A stretch of 38,948 bases of DNA. Source: a virus. The stretch covers positions 1-38,948 of IMG/VR virus record IMGVR_UViG_3300037231_000287; one strand, 5' to 3'. The position numbers were made by a program, and so were the translations under genes. Below are positions 22,859-29,774 of this stretch, in pieces. Each line of letters opens with the position of its first letter. The first letter of the stretch is position 1. The notes under the pieces are model-generated. The model was not told the origin of the DNA. It worked only from the letters and a program-made list of their open reading frames with translations, and ran no database searches.

Positions 22859-24283
22859 TCAGGCGACCCTATCGGGGGCGATATCGGCCTCGATCCAGGC
22901 GCCATATTTCCGGCGCCAGAGCTCCTGCGTCGCCTGATTGTATTGCAGCATGTCGCGCCGCTGCTGGTGCAGGCGTCGCGACAATTGCGCCGGCGTCTCT
23001 TCCCAGATCGTCGTCATGAGCCGCGCGATCGCGTGCGACCTGGCGGGATCCGCCCATGCGTAGGCGCCGACCCATGGCACCTCTGGATTTGCCACTAACG
23101 GCACGCCCTCGGCCGCCGCGTCGGCCGCCACGATGCAGTAGCTTTCACTGAAGTTGCTGGCCAGCGCGATATCCATGCCGCGCATGACAGCGCGGAATTC
23201 ATCGTGCGGGTGCCACCTGTGCTGCACCAGCTCGTGGTGCGAGCCGGCGAACAGGTTCCGCACGTTGTTGAGCTCGCTGCCGGCGTTCATGTCGATCCGG
23301 CCGCCGTTGATATGCAGGCGCAAACGCTTGCCCACCTGGCCCGCAAAATGCAGCGCCGCAAACGCCTGCACGATATGCGCCTTCAGCGGCCGGATCGCGC
23401 CGAACAGCGCCACATCCACGTGCGACTTATCGCGCCGCAGGCGTGCCGTCATATCGCTGAAGGCAGGCTCGGGATAGAAATTCGGGGCGTAGGTAACCAG
23501 GTGCTCGCTGACGCCGTGTGCGTGCGCCAGGATTTTCAAATCCTCCACACTTCGAGGGTCGTTCGCCATCACCTCGAAGCCGAGTTTGAGGTAGTCGCGA
23601 ATGAAGCCGTAGCCGGACCATTCGCCGCTCAGGAATTGCGTCGGGGAATGGTTCCGCACGGCGAAGCGCACATGCGGATGACGCTTGCGCAATTCCGCCA
23701 GAAACGTCGGCACGACCCAAATTGCTTCGACGATCACGTGCGTCGGCTGAAAGCGCAGGATCTGGTCATGGATCTGGTAGGGGCCGGGCACCTCCGCCAC
23801 GCTCGCGTTAATGCCGTGGCTCACCAGCATGCTCGCCTGGAACATTACCGAATTACGAAGGCCGCTGCTGTAAGCGAAGGCCCGGCCGCCTTTCGCGCCG
23901 GAAGCGGTCGAGGCACTCGCCGTGCAGCGTGGGGCGCTATCCGGTCCATAGGCGCCCCGGTCAGGCCCGTAGGCGCTATCGGGACCATATGCGCAATCCG
24001 GGCCATAGGCGCCACTTTCGGGACCATAAGCACTATCCGGCCCATAGGCGTCGGTGGGCCCGTAGGCGCCGCATTCGGGCCCATATGCGCCCGGTCCGTA
24101 CGCGCCGGTGTCAGGGCCGTACACACCGCAATCCGGCCCGTAGGGCAGGTGTGGAGCATAGGGCGCTAGCCCGTCGCCGCCATAGGGCGTTTCCGTCGAG
24201 GGCACCGCCGCGGCGCGTTCCCGTGCTGCTTCATCGTCCCAGCGTTCCCAGCGCATTGCCACCAGGAAAAGCACTTTGGTCAT
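22859..24283 (-). CDS. GT-B glycosyltransferase with an internal YGP repeat tract
   Basis: This is a 474-aa protein. After a short first strand (MTKVLFLVAMRW) a long insert begins; from about residue 48 to 115 it contains about eleven YGP(D/E/T) units spaced 5-7 residues apart, often AYGPDS or GAYGPD. From about residue 138 a standard GT-B (GT4-like) fold resumes: GLRNSVMFQASMLVSHGINA, HVIVEAIWVVPTFLAELRKR, and in the C-terminal half FGAIRPLKAHIVQAFAAL, DIALASNFSESYCIVAADAA and EGVPLVANPEVPWVGAYAWA. It lies in the packaging operon, TGATG-coupled to the gene upstream, so it is a phage gene. The acceptor is unknown; a sugar added to virion or host surface is possible. Confidence 0.82.
   Translation of the reverse strand: MTKVLFLVAMRWERWDDEAARERAAAVPSTETPYGGDGLAPYAPHLPYGPDCGVYGPDTGAYGPGAYGPECGAYGPTDAYGPDSAYGPESGAYGPDCAYGPDSAYGPDRGAYGPDSAPRCTASASTASGAKGGRAFAYSSGLRNSVMFQASMLVSHGINASVAEVPGPYQIHDQILRFQPTHVIVEAIWVVPTFLAELRKRHPHVRFAVRNHSPTQFLSGEWSGYGFIRDYLKLGFEVMANDPRSVEDLKILAHAHGVSEHLVTYAPNFYPEPAFSDMTARLRRDKSHVDVALFGAIRPLKAHIVQAFAALHFAGQVGKRLRLHINGGRIDMNAGSELNNVRNLFAGSHHELVQHRWHPHDEFRAVMRGMDIALASNFSESYCIVAADAAAEGVPLVANPEVPWVGAYAWADPARSHAIARLMTTIWEETPAQLSRRLHQQRRDMLQYNQATQELWRRKYGAWIEADIAPDRVA
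23938..24142 (-). repeat. YGP(D/E/T) coding tandem repeat inside the glycosyltransferase
   Basis: About eleven units with 15-21 nt periodicity, encoding YGPD, YGPE or YGPT separated by Ala/Gly/Ser/Cys residues. In the DNA the unit is recognisable as GGNCCATAGGCGC-like on the plus strand. It lies in the loop after the first strand of the enzyme, where it is unlikely to belong to the catalytic fold. The copy number may vary between relatives. Confidence 0.85.
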
Positions 24284-24609
24284 CAGGTCACCTTTTGGTC
24301 GTTTTGCTTGTCAGGATCAGCGCCCGGCCGCAGCACGGGCGGCAGTTGGAAGCGGTAGCGCCACGCCAGCCGCATCACGTTTTTCCGCTGCGCTTCGCTC
24401 AGCATGGAAATTTTTCGGCCGCGAACACTGCGCAGAAACACACGGTCGCCGACCGTATCGGTCACCGTGCGCTGCAGCCGCGCCACCAGGCTGGCCAGGA
24501 GCAGCTCTTCCTCGATCGACACGCTCGTAGCGGCGGCCAGGCCGGGCATCACAGCCCGCTCGGCATCGGTGAATGCCAGAGGCTGTGCCCCTGGACTTTC
24601 CTGGTGCAT
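24283..24609 (-). CDS. Hypothetical protein after the large terminase
   Basis: This 108-aa protein uses ATG 24609 in a TGATG overlap with the large terminase stop; a TTG one codon upstream is the only other option. The middle part (SIEEELLLASLVARLQRTVT, then RKNVMRLAWRYRFQLPPV) is predicted helical with Arg-rich edges. No domain recognised. It may be a packaging-associated protein, based only on position. Confidence 0.6.
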   Translation of the reverse strand: MHQESPGAQPLAFTDAERAVMPGLAAATSVSIEEELLLASLVARLQRTVTDTVGDRVFLRSVRGRKISMLSEAQRKNVMRLAWRYRFQLPPVLRPGADPDKQNDQKVT

Positions 24610-26183
24610 CAAAGCGGCCTCAACATCGGGATCATGCCGCGACCAGGTGCGCGCGGCATGTCTTCGTCTTCGGTGTCCGGTTGCTCGCTCCAGCGCCGCT
24701 GCGGCGCCTGGCTGCCGTAAAGCCCCGCTGACGCCTTGACGCCGCCGCGGTAGCCATACTCCTCCGGCTCCGCGCGGCTGGCCGCGTAGGCCAGCGCAAG
24801 CGCGATTGCGGCATCACCGTGGCGTCCCTTGCCGTCGCTGCCCAGCGTGCGCTCCGGCACACGGATAACGCCGCGCACCCAGGCCAGCATCGCAAGATCG
24901 TCCAGCACGTCGCGATCTTTCGGCAGCTCCATAGTGCCGTCTTCGAACGCCGCCTTCATCGGCGGCATGTTTTCGCGGTACCAGGGCTCGCTCATCATCA
25001 CCGGTTCGATCCGCGAAACGCCGTACCGCTGCATCGCGACCTCGGCCAGGAAACCACCGTTGCCGGTGGCATCTAGCTTTCCGGCACGCATCCTCGGCAG
25101 GCGGTCAGCGATGTAAAACAGGATCTGCTGCTGCTGCTCGAACGGCACGTTGCGCAGTTCGACAATGAAGGGCGCCCGGCGCGTGAGGTTCTTCATGATC
25201 TGCAACGGCACGATCACCGATAGATCGCCCTTGCGGCCAAAATCCTGTCCGAACACGCAAGGCGTGTTGGGGTCGAGCTTGTCGAGCAGCGGCCCCAGTT
25301 CGCGCTCACACCAGTCACGGCATTCCGCCTCGCGCAAATGCTTGGCCACGTGCACAAACATGTCGTTGCACGACCAACGAAGCACAGGACCGTCCGCAAC
25401 CATGCGCTTTTCGATCAGGGATCTGGGAATGGCCGCACCGCCGCCCGAGCGCGCAATGCACATCAGTTCTTCGTCGGCGCCGGCGCCGTAGAAAGCGAAT
25501 ATCTCCGCTCGCCAGTCCCGCTCGCCTTCTTCTGTCCAAACCACGCCGCGCGTGAAGCAGATGCGCTTGTACAGGCCCTGCGCGAGCGCATCATCGAAGG
25601 TGCAGCGTAACAGGTGATAGGGCTTCTTTCCGGCGCGGATTTCCTGCACCAGCGTATTGAACGGATTTTCCTCGCCGTTATGCGTGCTGATAATCAGCAC
25701 CTTGCCACCCCAGATCAGATGGGCCAGCGCGGCCGTCAGCACCTCGTCCAAATTATCCATGAATGCGGCTTCATCCAGGATCACAAGACCCTGTTTGCCA
25801 CGCAGTGCGCGCGCCACGTTAGGCAGCGCCACCACATCGAAGCCACTCGCGAAACTGACGCGAAATGCCTTGATGTCTTTGTCCGGATTATCCGGGTCCG
25901 TGAAGACGAATTCCTCTACGGAGGCCGCGGCCTCTCCGATCATCTTCGCCCAGACGGCGACGTAATCGATGAACTCGCGCGTCATCTCCTTTTCGTAGCC
26001 CATGTAGAAGACGTCGCTTCCGCCGGCGCTCTTCGCCGCCATAGCCGTCGTGGCCGCCACGGCCGCGGCTGCCCACGAATACCCGGTGCGCCGCGATTTC
26101 TCCGCAACCGTCACCGAATGCTGGCTGACCGACGACATCAGCTCCTGCTGATACGTCAGGAAAACGGCCGGCATATCGCTCAT
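24609..26183 (-). CDS. Terminase large subunit (Mu gp28 family)
   Basis: This 524-aa packaging motor begins MSDMPAVFLTYQQELM; ATG 26183 overlaps the upstream stop as ATGA. The ATPase part has the Mu-type Walker A variant EKSRRTGYSW (residues 28-37) and Walker B GLVILDEAAF (D137, E138), with the coupling motif IISTHNGEENPF. The nuclease part has an RNase H-like acidic set at D314 (GQDFG), D371 (LDATGNGG) and D457 (HGDAA). All catalytic residues look present. It works with gp27 and the portal. Confidence 0.93.
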   Translation of the reverse strand: MSDMPAVFLTYQQELMSSVSQHSVTVAEKSRRTGYSWAAAAVAATTAMAAKSAGGSDVFYMGYEKEMTREFIDYVAVWAKMIGEAAASVEEFVFTDPDNPDKDIKAFRVSFASGFDVVALPNVARALRGKQGLVILDEAAFMDNLDEVLTAALAHLIWGGKVLIISTHNGEENPFNTLVQEIRAGKKPYHLLRCTFDDALAQGLYKRICFTRGVVWTEEGERDWRAEIFAFYGAGADEELMCIARSGGGAAIPRSLIEKRMVADGPVLRWSCNDMFVHVAKHLREAECRDWCERELGPLLDKLDPNTPCVFGQDFGRKGDLSVIVPLQIMKNLTRRAPFIVELRNVPFEQQQQILFYIADRLPRMRAGKLDATGNGGFLAEVAMQRYGVSRIEPVMMSEPWYRENMPPMKAAFEDGTMELPKDRDVLDDLAMLAWVRGVIRVPERTLGSDGKGRHGDAAIALALAYAASRAEPEEYGYRGGVKASAGLYGSQAPQRRWSEQPDTEDEDMPRAPGRGMIPMLRPL

Positions 26184-26638
26184 TTCGGCGCCTCGATTAG
26201 CGCGCCGAGATAGGTCACCCGGTAATTCCCATCGTCGCACGGGCCAACGATGCCGGCATCGGTCAAGCTCGGATCGTGGATGATTTTTCCGTCAACCGCG
26301 ATCACAGCATGATTGAGCCCGGAGGTGCTGGTACCGCAAAGGATGAATGGAACCCCGTGGTTCGAACTGGCCTGGATACCCAACACCTGGTTGAGTGGCC
26401 GATCTCGATGGCAAATCGCGATACGCACAAAGCCGCGGTCGGCTAGCCACCTGGTCATCTCCGTGTACGCAGAACGGATGCGAAAGACGTCGCCTTCCAA
26501 CGGGCCATCAAAAAAGTGCGGCACTTCGGCCGGCGTCAGGCCCAGCAGGCAAGCGATGCACGTGCGGTAGCAATCGCCGTAGGTTCCCTTTTCGGGTGCG
26601 TGCCGGAACAGCTGCTTATGCAGCTGCATCGTGATCAC
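26180..26638 (-). CDS. Papain/C39-like cysteine protease candidate
   Basis: This 152-aa protein (GTG start at 26638, GTGA overlap with the 50-aa gene; ATG 26629 is an alternative) has a plausible Cys-His-Asp arrangement: GDCYRTCIACLLGL with C23, GLNHAVIAVDGK with H110, and IIHDPS with D122. The order and spacing resemble C39-like or amidase-type papain-fold enzymes, and similar unannotated GDC-RT-IAC proteins are found in other phages. The function may be peptide or amide-bond cleavage; which target is unknown. It could also be a non-catalytic fold. Confidence 0.55.
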   Translation of the reverse strand: MITMQLHKQLFRHAPEKGTYGDCYRTCIACLLGLTPAEVPHFFDGPLEGDVFRIRSAYTEMTRWLADRGFVRIAICHRDRPLNQVLGIQASSNHGVPFILCGTSTSGLNHAVIAVDGKIIHDPSLTDAGIVGPCDDGNYRVTYLGALIEAPK

Positions 26639-26787
26639 TTCAGTGCGCCTGTCAGTAGCGCCAGCACCATGCCAATCAACAACGCCGCTACGACAACATG
26701 CGCGCCGATCCAGACCGCGAAGATGGCCCGGTCCCTCCGGTAGAGACGCTCCCTACGCAGACGCTCGCCTTGATACGGGGCCGTCAT
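26635..26787 (-). CDS. 50-aa small membrane protein
   Basis: A short gene with Arg-rich N-terminus (GERLRRERLYRRDR) then a hydrophobic segment (AIFAVWIGAHVVVAALLIGM) running to LALLTGALK at the C-terminus. It is a single-pass membrane peptide, N-terminus likely inside. ATG 26787 overlaps the upstream gene's stop as ATGA, and its stop overlaps the next gene's GTG. This coupling argues for reality although it is short. A holin- or antiholin-like role is possible but not shown. Confidence 0.65.
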   Translation of the reverse strand: MTAPYQGERLRRERLYRRDRAIFAVWIGAHVVVAALLIGMVLALLTGALK

Positions 26788-27017
26788 TTACGTGCTGCCT
26801 GGCGCTGGATCTTTCGTGCGTCGCGCTGCGCCGCACGTTTCTTCTGCTTCGCGGTCTTTGGCAGCGGCGGACGGCCAATCCGCATGGACTGCCGACCAAA
26901 GCCGGTATCGCCTCGCGGGGAGGCACGACGCACGTCGTAGATGCTGTAATCGTCGTTTCGCCGGCTGTCGAAAACGATCATGGCTGCAGCGGCCATAAGG
27001 CCTAGACCCTTAAACAT
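26784..27017 (-). CDS. Hypothetical basic protein
   Basis: This is a 77-aa protein. It has a hydrophobic start (MFKGLGLMAAAAMIVF), a Ser/Arg/Asp/Tyr-rich middle (DSRRNDDYSIYDVRR) and a very basic tail (PPLPKTAKQKKRAAQRDARK). It ends in an ATGA overlap with the 50-aa membrane gene. The design, with a short anchor and polycationic tail, suggests a small membrane- or nucleic-acid-contacting protein. No family recognised. Confidence 0.6.
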   Translation of the reverse strand: MFKGLGLMAAAAMIVFDSRRNDDYSIYDVRRASPRGDTGFGRQSMRIGRPPLPKTAKQKKRAAQRDARKIQRQAARK

Positions 27018-27055
27018 CCGCGTTCCTCTGCCTCCGCATTCGACTGTGCAGGAAC

Positions 27056-27101
27056 GGTCCCGCCGAAGCGGGACCGCCTTATTCCCGCCCGAGCGGGGCG
27101 G
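27056..27101. other. Two tandem GC-rich hairpins
   Basis: Hairpin 1 (27056-27075) is GGTCCCGC and GCGGGACC around CGAA on the plus strand, which reads as a UUCG tetraloop in the minus-strand transcript. Hairpin 2 (27085-27101) pairs CCGCCC with GGGCGG around a 5-base loop. They fill the 96-bp gap between two minus-strand genes. The UUCG loop makes a very stable RNA stem in the direction of transcription; there is no T-run. Possible mRNA processing or attenuation element. Confidence 0.5.
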
Positions 27102-27113
27102 CCTTGTTGCAGG

Positions 27114-27668
27114 TTACGTGGCGCCGGCAGCTGCCGCCGGAGGCTGCGGCGCCGTTGTGACGGCCAGCGTCGGCGCGTCGGTGATGGTTTCATCGGGCAG
27201 CGGCGTTACGGTGACGTTGTAGGCAAGATTCACAACGCCATCCGCCAGAACTTCAACAACGGCCGGCGTTCCGGGTACTGTGGGCACCCCGCCGGTGATT
27301 GTCAGAATCCACGGATACTCATTGCCATTCCAGGAGAGGTTCGAGCCGCTGTTCGGCGCAATCGCCGCGGTCGCATTGGTGGCGGCCGAGGTGGTGATTG
27401 TAGGTGCGGAACCGTCCGAATTGCTGACGGCCAGTGGGGTTTGATAGGTGCCGGGTGTCCATGCGGGATCGTTGACATTGACCTGCAGGGCCACATTTTC
27501 CGGCGTCGGGGTACCAGTGGGGTCCAATTTACGCTCCGTTCTCTGTGTCGCGGATCCGCCGCGCCGGATGCCGACGTGCTCAGCGCGCGCCGGAATTTCG
27601 AAATCGCTATGGCCGCGCGCGGGTGCGTCGGCGACCGTTGAATGTTTCGACAGCTGCGGCTCGATCAC
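27114..27668 (-). CDS. Hypothetical secreted/structural-like protein
   Basis: This is a 184-aa protein starting with GTG 27668 in a GTGA overlap with the upstream stop. From about residue 50 it is rich in Thr, Val, Ala, Pro and Asn and looks like a beta-sandwich domain (NVALQVNVNDPAWTPGTYQ, then NLSWNGNEYPWILTITGGVP), ending PQPPAAAAGAT. No signal peptide was seen. It resembles phage fibre or decoration-type proteins, but lies between GapR/LDT genes and small membrane genes. Function unknown. Confidence 0.55.
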   Translation of the reverse strand: MIEPQLSKHSTVADAPARGHSDFEIPARAEHVGIRRGGSATQRTERKLDPTGTPTPENVALQVNVNDPAWTPGTYQTPLAVSNSDGSAPTITTSAATNATAAIAPNSGSNLSWNGNEYPWILTITGGVPTVPGTPAVVEVLADGVVNLAYNVTVTPLPDETITDAPTLAVTTAPQPPAAAAGAT

Positions 27669-28060
27669 GCCAGCACCATCAGTTGCGTGATCGGCTGCTG
27701 GGCGTGCAGACGCAGCATCGCCTCGGTGCCTTCGTCTGTGGTGCGGATGCAGCCCAGCGTGCAGTGCGCCGGCCCCATGCGCCCCAGGCCATCTTTGACC
27801 AACTGGCGGCCGGCGTGGATGCCCATACCTTCGCGGCCGGCAACGTCGAATAGAAAAATCCCGTGCTGGCCGAACATCGAATTCGCATCGTCACCGGGAT
27901 GCGGCGTCCAATGGCTGTAGCTGTAAATGCCATTCGGCCACTCCCCCCTGGAATGGCTGTCGACATTGTTGTCGGCTTCGAACTCGGCGACCGGCGTTGC
28001 AACTCCATCGCTGAACAGCTGAAGTTTGCGGGCGGTTCTATGAAAAACGACGTTGCTCAT
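27665..28060 (-). CDS. L,D-transpeptidase (YkuD-type) fold protein
   Basis: This 131-aa protein begins MSNVVFHRTARKLQLFSDG. It carries an L,D-transpeptidase-type active site: H82 in MGIHAGR, and C104 in the HCTLGCIRTT motif (compare the S-x-GCIR box). The N-terminal half with YSHWTPHP and GQHGIFLFD fits a minimal YkuD fold. It could remodel or cross-link peptidoglycan, or be a lysis- or infection-linked wall enzyme. It lacks a signal peptide, so export might depend on another protein, or it may be virion-borne. It follows GapR by 4 bp. Confidence 0.75.
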   Translation of the reverse strand: MSNVVFHRTARKLQLFSDGVATPVAEFEADNNVDSHSRGEWPNGIYSYSHWTPHPGDDANSMFGQHGIFLFDVAGREGMGIHAGRQLVKDGLGRMGPAHCTLGCIRTTDEGTEAMLRLHAQQPITQLMVLA

Positions 28061-28064
28061 GGCG

Positions 28065-28340
28065 CTACATTCCCAGCGCACGGCGGTAGGTATCGAGCAA
28101 CGTTTCCTGCTCTTCGACCTCTGAGGGCTCCTGTTTGCGAAGCCGCAATACGTCTCTTAGCACCTTCACGTCATAGCCGGCGCTCTTTGCTTCAGCGAAG
28201 ACGTCCTTGATGTCGGAGCCGAGCCCTTTTCGCTCCTCCTCCAGGCGCTCGATGCGCTCCACGATGCTGCGCAACCGTTCCGCCGCCACATTACCGGTAG
28301 GCGCCTGTGCCTGTTCGACAGCCGCACGCTTTTTGCTCAT
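28065..28340 (-). CDS. gapR: GapR-type nucleoid protein (DUF2312)
   Basis: This 91-aa protein is close to the alphaproteobacterial GapR/DUF2312 family: RSIVERIERLEEERKGLGSD, IKDVFAEAKSAGYDVKVLRD and VLRLRKQEPSEVEEQETLLD line up with the conserved helical core over most of its length. Cellular GapR binds overtwisted AT-rich DNA as a helical ring-forming protein and stimulates gyrase and topoisomerase IV. Here it sits in the late packaging region, in ATGA overlap with gp27. The N-terminus has a short Lys/Gln/Ala-rich extension. Confidence 0.9.
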   Translation of the reverse strand: MSKKRAAVEQAQAPTGNVAAERLRSIVERIERLEEERKGLGSDIKDVFAEAKSAGYDVKVLRDVLRLRKQEPSEVEEQETLLDTYRRALGM

Positions 28341-28921
28341 GTCGTCACCCCAAAAATGGCTGCTTTGATGTTGTCGACGAGCTCGCCGGTAAGTCCCTTT
28401 CCGGCGATAACCTTGCTGACCGCGGCGGCCGCCTCGCGTTTCGCTCGCTCGGTGGCGCGCTTCTCCGCGGCCGCGATGAAATCCTCATTTCCCTTACTGG
28501 CGGCGACCAGGCTCTGAACCGTCTTCGCCAGCATCATCACGCCTTCCGGATTTCCCTTCAGCGCGCCGGCGCCGGCCGGATCCATGTCTTCCGTTTCGTC
28601 CTCGGAGGCGCGCAAGAATAGATCCATCACCACGCTATGCAGCAGCTCGATATTCAGTCGGGCGGTTTGGCTCTCAGGCGCGTCGCCGAGTTGGCTGGCC
28701 AAAGCCTCGGCCACAGAGCGGCTGCGGCGCATTTTCTCACCCAGTGCATCCAGGCGCAGCGCGTGGCGGCCAATTGCACTACGGCTTGGCATGCCCGCCG
28801 CGGGCAGCATGCCTCGTAGCAGCTTCAGGATGTCATCAATCGTGCAGCCGCGCATGCGCGCCCGGCCGATCTCCTCGCGGATTTCCGCTGGCAGCTTATC
28901 GATGCTTGAGGGACGGCTCAT
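28337..28921 (-). CDS. Terminase small subunit (Mu gp27, DUF3486)
   Basis: This 194-aa protein is a DUF3486/gp27-type small terminase that recognises phage DNA for packaging. MSRPSSIDKLPAEIREEIGR, ARMRGCTIDDILKLLRGM, and PSRSAIGRHALRLDALGEKM are typical of the family's N-terminal DNA-binding helix-turn-helix; the rest forms the helical oligomerisation part. Unusually, its partner large terminase is separated from it by the accessory cassette (26180-28340). It starts right at the stop of gp26. Confidence 0.9.
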   Translation of the reverse strand: MSRPSSIDKLPAEIREEIGRARMRGCTIDDILKLLRGMLPAAGMPSRSAIGRHALRLDALGEKMRRSRSVAEALASQLGDAPESQTARLNIELLHSVVMDLFLRASEDETEDMDPAGAGALKGNPEGVMMLAKTVQSLVAASKGNEDFIAAAEKRATERAKREAAAAVSKVIAGKGLTGELVDNIKAAIFGVTT

Positions 28922-29220
28922 TAGTTCGGGCGCCGCGCTACGCCGGGGTGGCGCCGGCCCAACGCCACCTCGTCGCCGTCATTCGTAAGGTAAGCAACCC
29001 AAAAGCCGCCGCCTGCAGTAGGCATTTTTTCAAGCCGCACCAGGCGCTGATCTTCAAGCCAGGATAGGTCGCTCCGCACCACGTCGCGGCCCACCCCGTG
29101 GCCGAACTGATTGACCACCATTTTCAGGATGGTCTCATTCAACGTCATCGCGCTCGCCTCAACCAGCGCCCGCAGCAAAATCAGGCGGCGGTCTTCCGCC
29201 AGCGTGTCGGCGAGGCTCAT
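28921..29220 (-). CDS. Mu gp26-family winged-helix protein
   Basis: This 99-aa protein matches the gp26-type family found before the terminase genes of Mu-like phages. It has an N-terminal helical part (AEDRRLILLRALVEASAMTL), NETILKMVVNQFGHGVGRD, RSDLSWLEDQRLVRLEKMPT, and a beta wing (GGGFWVAYLTNDGDEVALGR). Such a winged-helix fold may bind DNA or support packaging. ATGA-coupled to gp25. Confidence 0.82.
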   Translation of the reverse strand: MSLADTLAEDRRLILLRALVEASAMTLNETILKMVVNQFGHGVGRDVVRSDLSWLEDQRLVRLEKMPTAGGGFWVAYLTNDGDEVALGRRHPGVARRPN

Positions 29221-29513
29221 ACCTTCTCCTTCAGCGAATGCTCGAGCAGTATCGAAACCATGTGCTCTGTGCGCGAAACGCCTTCCTTCACGCTCTGCAC
29301 TTGCTCGCCCAGCACCGCGACGCCGCGCTCCACGGGCCCAAGACGCTGCTCCACGGCGGCCAGCCGCTTATCCAACAGCGTATGATCCGCATGGCTCGCG
29401 AAGTTCCGAGCCATCATCATGCGAATTAAGCTCATGCAGAGCCAGAAAAGGCCGCTCAGGAGCGTGAAGGCTTCCAACGATGTCTCCCAGTCCCAATGCG
29501 TGAGCGACGTCAT
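29217..29513 (-). CDS. Mu gp25-family membrane/coiled-coil protein (DUF2730)
   Basis: This 98-aa protein starts MTSLTHWDWETSLEAFTLLS. ATG 29513 is chosen from the ATGA overlap with the zinc-finger gene. It has an N-terminal transmembrane helix (about residues 15-30, LEAFTLLSGLFWLCMSLIRM) followed by a coiled coil (DKRLAAVEQRLGPVERGVAV). The DUF2730/gp25 pattern is clear. In Mu-like phages it lies just before gp26/gp27. Function not known, perhaps spanin-like or membrane-associated. Confidence 0.82.
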   Translation of the reverse strand: MTSLTHWDWETSLEAFTLLSGLFWLCMSLIRMMMARNFASHADHTLLDKRLAAVEQRLGPVERGVAVLGEQVQSVKEGVSRTEHMVSILLEHSLKEKV

Positions 29514-29728
29514 GGGCGTCTCCCTTCGAGGTCGGCCTGGCAGTCGACACAATTTTCGGCACCCGGCACGGCCGCGCGGCGCGGCGCTGGAATTTCCTCC
29601 CCGCAGCAGCGGCAGAAATTTGAAATAGGCTTCCGCGCCGGCCGAACCCTTGACGTGTGATTGGCCACGGCCAGGTCGGTAAAATTGCGGTCCCATTCCT
29701 GGGCTTGATCAATCGAGTCCAAACGCAC
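29510..29728 (-). CDS. DksA/TraR-type C4 zinc-finger protein
   Basis: This 72-aa protein has a C-terminal zinc-finger in the DksA/TraR style: FCRCCGEEIPAPRRAAVPGA, then NCVDCQADLEG. Four cysteines are present. Phage TraR homologues bind the RNA polymerase secondary channel and alter host transcription. The start is uncertain: GTG 29728 (VRLDSIDQAQEWD) is favoured because a GGGG-like sequence precedes it and the helical part DQAQEWDRNFTDLAVANH matches family openings. Its end overlaps gp25 as ATGA. Confidence 0.8.
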   Translation of the reverse strand: MRLDSIDQAQEWDRNFTDLAVANHTSRVRPARKPISNFCRCCGEEIPAPRRAAVPGAENCVDCQADLEGRRP

Positions 29729-29774
29729 GATCCCCAAATAAGCGCGGCGAACAGAAGCGCCGCCGCGCGCGCCA

